A DNA stretch of 12,586 nucleotides, taken from assembly GCA_964349515.1 (NCBI GenBank), contig CAYGHG010000074.1, positions 1 through 12,586 on the forward strand. Direction: 5' to 3'. Positions 5,133 through 11,538 of the stretch are shown here, piece after piece. The translations under genes were made by a program, and so were the position numbers. Below the pieces are notes generated by a model. The model was not told the DNA's origin. It worked only from the letters and a program-made list of their open reading frames with translations, and ran no database searches. The first letter of the stretch is position 1. Each line of letters starts with the position of its first letter. This DNA is from CAYGHG01 sp964349515 (GTDB lineage: Bacteria > Oederibacteriota > PGYV01 > CAYGHG01).

Positions 5133-6734
5133 ATGCAGTCCGAACCGAAAGGTTACCTCGCGCTAATTCTGCACGCGCACCTTCCTTTTGTAAGGCATCC
5201 GGAATACAATGACCCCATGGAAGAATACTGGCTATATGAAGCCATAACCGAAACCTATATCCCCCTGCTTGATATATTCAGCCGCCTCATAGAAGACGGT
5301 GTTGATTACAGGATTACGATGTCCCTTACGCCCCCGCTTGTCTCAATGCTTCGCGACCCTCTTTTGCAGGAGAGGTACTTAAGGCACATAAACAGGCTGA
5401 TTGAGCTTATAGAAAAAGAGGTGGAGCGTACAAGGTTTGAGCCATGCTATAACCGTATATCCGTTATGTACAGGGAAAAGTTCTACAGGGCGCGCTACAT
5501 ATTTGAAGAAAGATACAACAAGGACCTCGTCGCCGGTTTCAAACAGATACAGGACGCCGGAAAGCTTGAAATAATTACATGCGGCGCCACGCACGGCTAC
5601 CTGCCGCTGACCGCAAACCACCGCAATGCCGTCAATGCACAGGTAAAGGTGGCGGTTGACCATTATACACAGAACTTCGGCAGGCCGCCGAGGGGGATCT
5701 GGCTGCCGGAGTGCGGATACAATCCGGGCGATGACGAGATATTAAGAAAACACGGAATCAGGCACTTTATAGTGGATACTCACGCCATTCTGTACGGTAC
5801 GCCGAGGCCTCGTTACGGTGTTTTTGCGCCTGTGTACTGCAACACGGGTGTTGCGGCTTTCGGGCGGGATATAGAGTCTTCTAAACAGGTATGGAGCGCA
5901 AAAGAGGGATACCCGGGTGATTATAATTACAGGGAATTTTACCGGGACATAGGCTTTGACCTTGATTACGAATACATTAAACCATATATTCACGAAAGCG
6001 GAATCAGGGTAAATACAGGCATCAAGTATTATAAGATAACAGGGCAGACCGGGCTTTCCGAAAAAGAACCCTACAACCCGCAGGAGGCCCTGTCAAAAGC
6101 CGCTGAACATGCAGGTAATTTTATGTTTAACAGGGAAAAACAGGTGGAGTATCTGAATACCCTGATGAAAAGGCCGCCTGTAATAGTGGCGCCTTATGAT
6201 GCGGAATTATACGGCCACTGGTGGTATGAAGGGCCCGATTTTCTTAACTTCCTCATAAGAAAGATTTTTTATGACCAGAATACGTTTAAGCTCACCACGC
6301 CCTCCGAGTATCTTGAAAAATTCCCGTCAAACCAGGTGGTTCAGCCCACTTTTTCAAGCTGGGGTTATAAGGGCTATTCCGAGTACTGGCTCAATGAGAC
6401 AAACGACTGGATTTACCGGCACCTTCACAAGGCATACGAGCGTATGGCCGAGCTGGCGAACAGGTATAAAGACAGGCAGATTACAGCCGAAGAATCCCGC
6501 GCGCTTAAACAGGGTGCGAGGGAAGTGCTTCTCGCCCAGAGCAGCGACTGGGCCTTCATAATGAAAACAAAGACCACCGTCGATTATTCGGTGAAGAGGA
6601 CAAGACAGCATCTTTTCAGGTTCAAAAAGCTCTATAATATGCTCAACACCGGGAATTTTGATTTGCAATATCTTTCTGAAATGGAAACTAAGGACAATAT
6701 ATTTCCTGATATTGACTGGACATCTTTTGCCTGA
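5133..6734 (+). CDS. GH57 family 1,4-alpha-glucan branching enzyme (DUF1957-type)
   Basis: The 533-aa cytoplasmic enzyme probably cuts alpha-1,4-glucan chains and rejoins them by alpha-1,6 links, as shown for the archaeal and Thermus members of this family. GH57 regions are visible in order: HAHLPF (14-19), ATHGYLP (152-158), GIWLPECGY (188-196) with nucleophile Glu193, YDAELYGHWWYEGP (355-368) with acid/base Asp356, and SSDWAFI (470-476). Tyr235 in FAPVY may match the mobile-loop tyrosine needed for branching activity. The length matches TK1436-type branching enzymes. The ATG at 5133 is 2 nt after the DUF4912 stop with no strong ribosome-binding site, so translation is probably coupled. Some relatives act mainly as hydrolases, so the branching activity is inferred from family. 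Confidence 0.92.
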   Translation: MQSEPKGYLALILHAHLPFVRHPEYNDPMEEYWLYEAITETYIPLLDIFSRLIEDGVDYRITMSLTPPLVSMLRDPLLQERYLRHINRLIELIEKEVERTRFEPCYNRISVMYREKFYRARYIFEERYNKDLVAGFKQIQDAGKLEIITCGATHGYLPLTANHRNAVNAQVKVAVDHYTQNFGRPPRGIWLPECGYNPGDDEILRKHGIRHFIVDTHAILYGTPRPRYGVFAPVYCNTGVAAFGRDIESSKQVWSAKEGYPGDYNYREFYRDIGFDLDYEYIKPYIHESGIRVNTGIKYYKITGQTGLSEKEPYNPQEALSKAAEHAGNFMFNREKQVEYLNTLMKRPPVIVAPYDAELYGHWWYEGPDFLNFLIRKIFYDQNTFKLTTPSEYLEKFPSNQVVQPTFSSWGYKGYSEYWLNETNDWIYRHLHKAYERMAELANRYKDRQITAEESRALKQGAREVLLAQSSDWAFIMKTKTTVDYSVKRTRQHLFRFKKLYNMLNTGNFDLQYLSEMETKDNIFPDIDWTSFA

Positions 6735-6821
6735 GAGCGGTTAAAAACTATGAGCTCAGCGCTTCTGTTTGCTCTATCAACAGCGGTTTTTCAGCGGCAT
6801 ATTCTTTTACGAATGAAAAAT

Positions 6822-6986
6822 GATAATATGTTGTAATTCAGCCTCCCCCTCCGGGAGAGGCAGGTGAGGGCGTATTTAAAGTATAAAACTACACCCCCTC
6901 ACCTGGCATCTACCCCTCAAGGGGGTACTAAAAAGAGTCCCGCTTTAAAGGCGGAGAGAAAATCATATTACATACTAATGTGAACA
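6822..6986 (+). repeat. Dispersed palindromic repeat / MITE-like copy 3
   Basis: This stretch shares long words with the elements at 1479-1806: TGAGGGCGTATTTAAAG (6865-6881) equals 1698-1714, CCCCCTCACCT (6894-6904) equals 1528-1538, TAAAGGCGGAGAG (6946-6958) equals 1553-1565, and AATGTGAACA (6977-6986) equals 1584-1593. It has hairpins AGGTGAGGG/CCCTCACCT (6862-6870, 6896-6904) and TACCCC/GGGGTA (6911-6916, 6922-6927). Its left part resembles unit 2 and its right part unit 1, with about 28 bp absent from unit 1. The exact left border is uncertain; GATAATATG at 6822 may be a decayed end. The rest of the 318-bp intergenic region (6735-6821) shows nothing recognisable. Confidence 0.75.
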
Positions 6987-7006
6987 CTAACACAGGCGAT
7001 TTGGGA

Positions 7007-7035
7007 TTGTAAAAAGCAGCCCCACGCGTTAAAAT
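7007..7035 (+). promoter_or_regulatory. Possible sigma-70 promoter for the 7053-11453 cluster
   Basis: TTGTAA (7007-7012) and TAAAAT (7030-7035) are 17 bp apart. The predicted start near 7042 would fall in the ribosome-binding site AAAGGAGG (7041-7048), leaving a leader of only about 11 nt, so the assignment is tentative. The match begins 20 bp after the dispersed repeat ends. Confidence 0.4.
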
Positions 7036-7052
7036 TATATAAAGGAGGAATT

Positions 7053-7772
7053 ATGGCTATTACGACTGAAACTTTCAGAGATTTGATTATCAAAGCCGCA
7101 GGTTCAAACCTGTCGTCGCTTACGGCATACGGCTCATACGCTTCGGGTGACAGGGTGCGGAATTCTGATATAAATACAATACTCGCCCTTAAGGACGCCT
7201 GCCCGAAAGAGCTTAAAAAGATTTCCGGGGCAATAATCAGATGGATTGCGGCAGGAAACCCGCCTCCTCTTATATTTGCCGAACAAGCGCTTCCCGAGTC
7301 TGCTGATATATTTCCCATGGAATTCATGGATATAAAGGAGAACAATATTGTACTGGCCGGAAAGGATATTTTTAAAACAGTAAAGGTATCCCCGGCCAAT
7401 CTGAGGCTTGAGGCGGAGCGTGAAATACAGGGCGCGCTGATGAGGCTCAGAAGCTCGTATGTGTTGTCAGGAGGTTCAAAAGCGAGGATAATATCTCTCA
7501 TGAGGGATTCTGTATCCGCTTACGCTGTTTTGTTAAAACCGCTGATAAGGCTCTCGGGTAAAAAACCTCCGGCGTTAAAAAAAGAAATAATTGCCGCGGC
7601 TCCTGCCGGGGCCGGTGCGGATAAAAATTTCATGCTTGAGGTGCTGGCGCTTAAAAACGGAAATACTGCCGGTACTTTCAGGGATTATGAATCAGCGTTT
7701 GAAAGATATGTGAAAGAATGGGAAAAAATCAGGCATTATGCCCAAAGCATAAGGTTAACTAAAAAAAGATGA
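7053..7772 (+). CDS. Nucleotidyltransferase-fold protein with altered catalytic motif
   Basis: The 239-aa protein begins with a polymerase-beta/MNT-like nucleotidyltransferase domain: AYGSYASGDRVRNSDIN (25-41) matches the GS-x10-D-x-D pattern, and PMEFMDIKE (88-96) looks like the strand carrying the third carboxylate. The family normally has D-x-D; here Asp39 is kept but the second position is Asn41 (codon AAT, 7173-7175), so metal-dependent transfer may be weakened or lost. Residues 115-235 are predicted to be mostly helical and may form a HEPN-like or substrate-binding bundle. No toxin or HEPN gene is adjacent; the next gene is an alkyltransferase with which it overlaps by ATGA. A strong AAAGGAGG (7041-7048) precedes the ATG. 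The substrate is unknown. Confidence 0.65.
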   Translation: MAITTETFRDLIIKAAGSNLSSLTAYGSYASGDRVRNSDINTILALKDACPKELKKISGAIIRWIAAGNPPPLIFAEQALPESADIFPMEFMDIKENNIVLAGKDIFKTVKVSPANLRLEAEREIQGALMRLRSSYVLSGGSKARIISLMRDSVSAYAVLLKPLIRLSGKKPPALKKEIIAAAPAGAGADKNFMLEVLALKNGNTAGTFRDYESAFERYVKEWEKIRHYAQSIRLTKKR

Positions 7773-8266
7773 AATACACGGTTTTTTCAACCCCGCAGGG
7801 TTACTGCGCTGCGGTGGAAGACAAAGGAAAGCTGGCGGCTTTTTATCTGCCGGTAGAGAGATATGATACAGCCGTTAACAGGGTTTTATCGGAGCATCCG
7901 GGAGCAAAGGACTGCGAAACCGAGCTGCTAAAGGAGGTCGAAGCGATTGTTGACCACTATTTTTCCGGAGGCAGGGCTGATTTTTCACATATTCCCGCAA
8001 TAGAGGCAGGCGGGTCGGAGTTCGCGTCAGCTGTGCTTGATGAGGTAAGAAAAATCCCTTACGGCGAGACGGTAAGCTATAAGAAGCTTGCAGAGAAGGC
8101 AGGCATGAAGGGGAGTGCCCGGGCGGCCGGAAATGCTCTCAATAAAAATCCGCTTCCGCTTATCATCCCGTGCCACAGGGTAATAAAAAACAGCGGCGAG
8201 CTGGGAGGCTATAACGGCGGGCCGGGCTGGAAAGTAAGGCTTCTTAAGCTTGAAAAAGCCATATAA
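7769..8266 (+). CDS. ogt: Methylated-DNA--[protein]-cysteine S-methyltransferase
   Basis: This protein repairs O6-alkylguanine (and O4-alkylthymine) by moving the alkyl group irreversibly onto its own cysteine. The 165-aa length is normal for Ogt-type enzymes lacking the Ada regulatory domain. The active-site IPCHRVI holds Cys135; Arg118 in SARAAGNALNKNP is the residue that flips the damaged base; GETVSYKKLAEKAG (99-112) is part of the helix-turn-helix-like DNA-binding domain. The N-terminal 80 residues form the less conserved ribonuclease-like domain. The ATG at 7769 overlaps the preceding stop (ATGA). Its place in an operon with recO suggests shared expression of repair genes. MGMT family membership is certain; ogt versus adaB naming is a convention. 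Confidence 0.95.
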   Translation: MKYTVFSTPQGYCAAVEDKGKLAAFYLPVERYDTAVNRVLSEHPGAKDCETELLKEVEAIVDHYFSGGRADFSHIPAIEAGGSEFASAVLDEVRKIPYGETVSYKKLAEKAGMKGSARAAGNALNKNPLPLIIPCHRVIKNSGELGGYNGGPGWKVRLLKLEKAI

Positions 8267-8281
8267 AATCAAGGAGGCTTT

Positions 8282-8626
8282 ATGAAAAAAAAGACTGCTG
8301 TCAAAAAAACGACAATCGGCGTGAGCGTTGTGCCGGCGGTGCCGGCATCTGAGGCTAAACCGGAAGTCTCTTTTCACCCCCCCTCCGGATTTCTTGCAGT
8401 GCTTTGCTACCTGATTTCCTTTATCAGCCCGCTGACCGGGGTGGTGCTTGGAGCGGTATTTATGCCGCAGCACAATCCAAAAGCAAAAGAGTTCGGCAGA
8501 AACTGTTTTATGATAGCGGCCGCGGCAATTCTTCTCGGGATAATTTTTCTGGCTGCTGTGTTGATGTCGGGAGGATACGCTTCTTCGGGGCTTAAAGGAT
8601 TCATAGTCAAAGAGGGTTATTTCTGA
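8282..8626 (+). CDS. Small membrane protein of unknown function
   Basis: I do not recognise a family. The 114-aa product has a basic start (MKKKTAVKKTT), a Pro/Ala-rich stretch up to about residue 37, and two hydrophobic segments (about 38-61 and 77-97) separated by a polar loop with PQHNPKAKEFGRN. The arrangement predicts a two-helix inner-membrane protein; the loop resembles small 'PQ-H-p' proteins such as the DUF4870/TM2-like group, but this is only an impression. Translation is well supported: AAGGAGG (8271-8277) stands 4 nt before the ATG. It lies 15 nt after ogt and 1 nt before recO, so it is part of the same transcription unit. Confidence 0.75.
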   Translation: MKKKTAVKKTTIGVSVVPAVPASEAKPEVSFHPPSGFLAVLCYLISFISPLTGVVLGAVFMPQHNPKAKEFGRNCFMIAAAAILLGIIFLAAVLMSGGYASSGLKGFIVKEGYF

Positions 8627-8627
8627 A

Positions 8628-9290
8628 ATGGCAGCGGAGATTAAGGCACAGGGAATCGTAATAAAGAAAATGGCGCGGGAGGAAAAAGGTTTCATTACTG
8701 TTATGTTTACGCGGTCAAACGGAAAAATATCCGTCATGTCAAAAGGCACTGAAAAAATGAACAGCAGGCTGAGGCCGTCTCTTGAAGTCTTTTCCTGCGG
8801 CTGCTACCGGCTGATTAAGGCCGGCAGCGGCGGCGCTTACTACAGGCTGGCAGGCTCTGCGGCGGGCGAATCTTTTTCAAATATTACATCATCACTCAAA
8901 AGGCTCGGTTCTGCGTATGTGATAGCAGAGCTTACCGACCTTTTTATGCAGCCCGAAGACCCTTCGGACGAGGTATTTGAACTCATTGCCTGTTCGCTGC
9001 GCTGCCTTGATACATGCGCGGAAGATGAGATAAAGGCGGAAGAAAACAGGTTTAAAATAAAAATGCTTAAAGTATGCGGTTATGACATGGCTTCTGATAC
9101 AGATTTTTTATCCGGCGGTTTTTTGGGTGCTGCCGAGAGCGGATTTTTGACGTCATATTCCCTGTGCGAAGGCCGTGAACCTTACGGCGATGTTTCTCAC
9201 GAAAAACTGGGCGAGGCGGTTGATTCATACCTTGCCGAAGTGCTGGGCAAGCCTGTTAATTCGTCCAGATTCAGGGCGGGGCTTTTGTGA
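8628..9290 (+). CDS. recO: DNA repair protein RecO
   Basis: RecO promotes RecA loading on SSB-coated single-stranded DNA with RecR and anneals strands in the RecF pathway. The N-terminal OB fold is recognisable: AQGIVIKKMAREEKGFITVM (7-26), then FTRSNGKISVMSKGTEKMNS with the family's T-x-x-x-G-K-I and K-G patterns, then RLRPSLEVFS. The helical part includes AYVIAELTDLF and the FELIACSLRCLD segment. At 220 aa it is somewhat shorter than usual, and the C-terminal four-cysteine zinc cluster found in Deinococcus-type RecO is not evident, as in E. coli RecO. The ATG at 8628 is one nt after the previous stop, with AGAGGG at 8611-8616. Its last codons overlap the next gene (GTGA). Confidence 0.88.
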   Translation: MAAEIKAQGIVIKKMAREEKGFITVMFTRSNGKISVMSKGTEKMNSRLRPSLEVFSCGCYRLIKAGSGGAYYRLAGSAAGESFSNITSSLKRLGSAYVIAELTDLFMQPEDPSDEVFELIACSLRCLDTCAEDEIKAEENRFKIKMLKVCGYDMASDTDFLSGGFLGAAESGFLTSYSLCEGREPYGDVSHEKLGEAVDSYLAEVLGKPVNSSRFRAGLL

Positions 9291-9751
9291 GGCCGGTTAT
9301 ATTATGCGCGGCAGCTGCACTGGCGTTGTGCTCCTGTGTATCGGTAAAAACCGGAAGCGCGCCTGTTGATGCCGGCGGTTTGCGTGAGTCAATAGTTAAG
9401 ACCGCGAAAAGCGCCCTCAATGCCGAGTACAGGTACTCAGGGTCGGAGCCGGGCAGCGGTTTTGACTGTTCCGGACTTGCGCAGTATGTGTATGCTCAGG
9501 CGGGGATTAAGATACACAGGACAGCCTCTACGCAGTACAGAAACTCGCAAAAAATACAAAAAAAAGAACTTCTCCCGGGTGATCTGGTATTTTTCACCAC
9601 TTACGGCCCGGGCGTCACACATGTCGGAGTTTTTATCGGAGAAAAATCGTTCATTCACGCGCCTTCTAAAGGCAAACGGGTTGAAATAGCCGATTTGGAA
9701 AATGTTTACTGGAAAAAGGCTTTTGTCGGAGCTGGGAGATACATAGAATGA
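9287..9751 (+). CDS. NlpC/P60 peptidoglycan hydrolase, lipoprotein (copy 1)
   Basis: NlpC/P60 enzymes are cysteine endopeptidases that usually cut the D-Glu-diaminopimelate bond in cell-wall stem peptides. This 154-aa form has a single catalytic domain with Cys61 in FDCSGLAQ, His112 in THVGVFIG and His124 in FIHAPSKGK, a complete triad, plus the conserved LLPGDLVFF. The N-terminus is a lipoprotein signal: a hydrophobic stretch followed by LCSC with Cys17 as the lipidated residue, so it is probably attached to a membrane facing the periplasm. The GTG start at 9287 shares GTGA with the recO stop; GGGCGGGG just upstream can act as ribosome-binding site. The next gene is a paralogue with the same spacing of catalytic residues. 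Confidence 0.93.
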   Translation: MRPVILCAAAALALCSCVSVKTGSAPVDAGGLRESIVKTAKSALNAEYRYSGSEPGSGFDCSGLAQYVYAQAGIKIHRTASTQYRNSQKIQKKELLPGDLVFFTTYGPGVTHVGVFIGEKSFIHAPSKGKRVEIADLENVYWKKAFVGAGRYIE

Positions 9752-10209
9752 AACTGCTTGCCCTGCTTTTGGTTTTTTTGCCGGCGTTTTCGCTTGCCGC
9801 AGAAAAAATTGATGTCACATTACAGGCCCGTGAAGCCGTGGCAAGGGGTAAAATACTCGCAGCCGCAGAGTCCCTGTTAGGTGTTGACTACTGGCCGGGC
9901 GGACAGGACAGCGAATACGGGTATGACTGCTCGGGGCTTACCCAGTATGCATATAACAGCGCCGGGATAAAGATACCGAGGGTTTCCACCGAGCAATACA
10001 GGCTTGCAAAAGCCGCTCCGGTCAATAAGCTCAAAAAAGGGGATCTGGTGTTTTTTAATACACGCGGCCTTGGGCCGACCCACGTCGGGATATATGCCGG
10101 AAGAGGCAGGTTTATCCACGCACCCGGGATAGGCAAGTTTATCAGATACGATTCCTTGAACTCCAAATACTGGTCTGCGAGGTTTTTTGGCGCGGGCACA
10201 TTTTTCTGA
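9748..10209 (+). CDS. NlpC/P60 peptidoglycan hydrolase, secreted (copy 2)
   Basis: A 153-aa paralogue of the preceding gene. The catalytic triad occupies identical residue numbers: Cys61 in YDCSGLTQ, His112 in THVGIYAG and His124 in FIHAPGIGK, with KKGDLVFF upstream. It differs in export: the leader (MKLLALLLVFLPAFSLA, cleaved about residue 17) is an ordinary Sec signal peptide without a lipobox cysteine, so this copy should be soluble in the periplasm or released. It overlaps copy 1 by ATGA, so the pair is translationally coupled. An insertion of WPGGQDSEYG before the catalytic cysteine and other differences show that the duplication is old. Substrate bond specificity cannot be read from sequence. 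Confidence 0.93.
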   Translation: MKLLALLLVFLPAFSLAAEKIDVTLQAREAVARGKILAAAESLLGVDYWPGGQDSEYGYDCSGLTQYAYNSAGIKIPRVSTEQYRLAKAAPVNKLKKGDLVFFNTRGLGPTHVGIYAGRGRFIHAPGIGKFIRYDSLNSKYWSARFFGAGTFF

Positions 10210-10217
10210 GGTGGATT

Positions 10218-11453
10218 ATGGATTATGAAAAAATCAGGAAGCACAGTGCGCTTGTCAAAACAGCCGCTCTTGTTATTTTCGCGGCAGCCATATTTTTTAC
10301 CATCTACAAGAAACCCGAGATTTCGCAGGAACTCGCAGAATATTACAGGGAGACTGATTTTACAGTTTACGGCGGCGCAGGTGTTGAAACTGCCTGGGGG
10401 CTGGCCAAATATCCGGGCGGATACATAGGCGCGGCTGATACCGCTTCGTTTGGCGCGGGCAGGTCGGATTTTTACCTGATGCTTTTTGACAACGAATTGA
10501 ATCTGGTTAAAACGCGCACATTTGGAACTCCCGCCAACGAGTCAATGATTGCCGCAGTGCCGGACGGCAAAGGCGGTTATATTATGGCCGGAGGTACAGA
10601 CAGGGGGAAATACGGCGAATCAGACGGCTATGTGGTGAGGGCCGACTCTGACGGCATGCAGGCCTGGGATGCTTATTTCGGCGGAGGCAACCATGATTAT
10701 TTATATTCGGTCTGTGAAGCCGGAAAAGGCGCGTTTGTTGCCGCCGGGTATTCAAGTTCTTTTAATCTTGAAAAAAACTCTGACGGGTATCTGGTGAAGT
10801 TTGACCTTGACGGAAATATCATATGGGAAAGGACTTACGGCAGGGATGGCTGGGATATTTTTTATAAAGTCATTCCTCTAAAAAACGGCGACTTTCTTGC
10901 GGCAGGCTACACGACTTCGGCCGGCAAGGGCAGGAGCTCAATGTATATTGTAAGGACAGACCCCGTGGGTAAGCCGAGATGGGCGCACACTATCGGAGAT
11001 GTCAGGGACGACAGGGCGGTTTCGTTATTGGAATCCCAAGACGGCGGGCTTTTAGTGCTTTCCAATTCCACGTCATACATTGCAAGAGGGTTTGGCTGGG
11101 ACATAGTTCTTATTAAAACAGATGAAAATCTCAACCCCTTATGGTCAAAGGTGTTTCCGGCCTGTGAAGCCGAGCCCGGTGCTTCATTAATAGAGAATCC
11201 TGACGGGTCTATTGTATTTGCAGGTGTAAAAAAATGCTATGGCGTCTGCATTCAGAATGGTTATGTTGTAAAAACAGACCGCGACGGGGAAATGATATGG
11301 CAGAGGATATTCGCAGGCCCGGCAAATGACAGAGTAAACGGCATAGCAAAAACCAATACCGGTTACGCTTTATTTGGCACTACGATGTCAAAAGGTGCAA
11401 ACGGGGACATATTTATGCTTGCTATAGATGAAAACGGTGAAATGGCAGAATAA
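10218..11453 (+). CDS. Membrane-anchored seven-repeat beta-propeller protein
   Basis: The 411-aa protein has one N-terminal membrane segment (about residues 12-30) and then seven repeats of 51-54 residues starting near 50, 101, 153, 207, 258, 312 and 364. Each repeat begins with a (T/Y/I)-F/Y-G-like strand followed by D-x-x-x-x-V, then a G-G/D-F-x-x-A-G-Y strand and a D-G-Y-V-V-K-x-D-x-D-G strand; VKFDLDGNIIWERTYG (193-208) is a good example. The number and spacing predict a seven-bladed propeller in the periplasm, of the kind common in uncultured bacteria and annotated as 'delta-60' or PQQ-like repeats. Such domains usually bind proteins or ligands; no catalytic residues are evident. GAGGTGG (10208-10214) overlaps the upstream stop, which ties it to the NlpC/P60 pair. 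Confidence 0.8.
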   Translation: MDYEKIRKHSALVKTAALVIFAAAIFFTIYKKPEISQELAEYYRETDFTVYGGAGVETAWGLAKYPGGYIGAADTASFGAGRSDFYLMLFDNELNLVKTRTFGTPANESMIAAVPDGKGGYIMAGGTDRGKYGESDGYVVRADSDGMQAWDAYFGGGNHDYLYSVCEAGKGAFVAAGYSSSFNLEKNSDGYLVKFDLDGNIIWERTYGRDGWDIFYKVIPLKNGDFLAAGYTTSAGKGRSSMYIVRTDPVGKPRWAHTIGDVRDDRAVSLLESQDGGLLVLSNSTSYIARGFGWDIVLIKTDENLNPLWSKVFPACEAEPGASLIENPDGSIVFAGVKKCYGVCIQNGYVVKTDRDGEMIWQRIFAGPANDRVNGIAKTNTGYALFGTTMSKGANGDIFMLAIDENGEMAE

Positions 11454-11484
11454 TCCTAAGAACAAAAAAACGCAATCTTAATTA

Positions 11485-11513
11485 TTGACTTGAAAGCGCT
11501 TTCGTTGTATATT
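11485..11513 (+). promoter_or_regulatory. Strong sigma-70 promoter for the gene at 11539
   Basis: TTGACT (11485-11490), a 17-bp spacer and TATATT (11508-11513) match the consensus layout and equal the tRNA-Gln promoter hexamers. Transcription would start near 11520, leaving about 19 nt of leader that contains GGAGG (11529-11533). The spacer holds an operator palindrome, described separately. Confidence 0.8.
11491..11504. promoter_or_regulatory. LacI/GalR-family operator (cre-like palindrome)
   Basis: GAAAGCGCTTTC (11492-11503) is a perfect 12-bp palindrome with the central CG typical of LacI/GalR-family operators, and TGAAAGCGCTTTCG fits the CcpA cre pattern TGNAANCGNTNNCA at all positions but the last. 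It lies entirely between the -35 and -10 boxes, so a bound regulator would block RNA polymerase. The regulator gene is not in the window. Confidence 0.7.
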
Positions 11514-11538
11514 TGTTTATCAAACAATGGAGGTAATA

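Noticed and set aside
6735..6821. Terminator after the GH57 gene
   Set aside because: AGCGGTT occurs twice as a direct repeat, but I found no stem followed by a T-run.
7053..7772. Toxin-antitoxin (MNT/HEPN) module
   Set aside because: No HEPN partner gene is adjacent, the neighbours are repair genes, and the protein is longer than MNT antitoxins.
8027..8749. 240-codon open frame antisense to ogt, the small membrane protein and recO
   Set aside because: It crosses three well-supported plus-strand genes and their ribosome-binding sites, and its residues show no domain.
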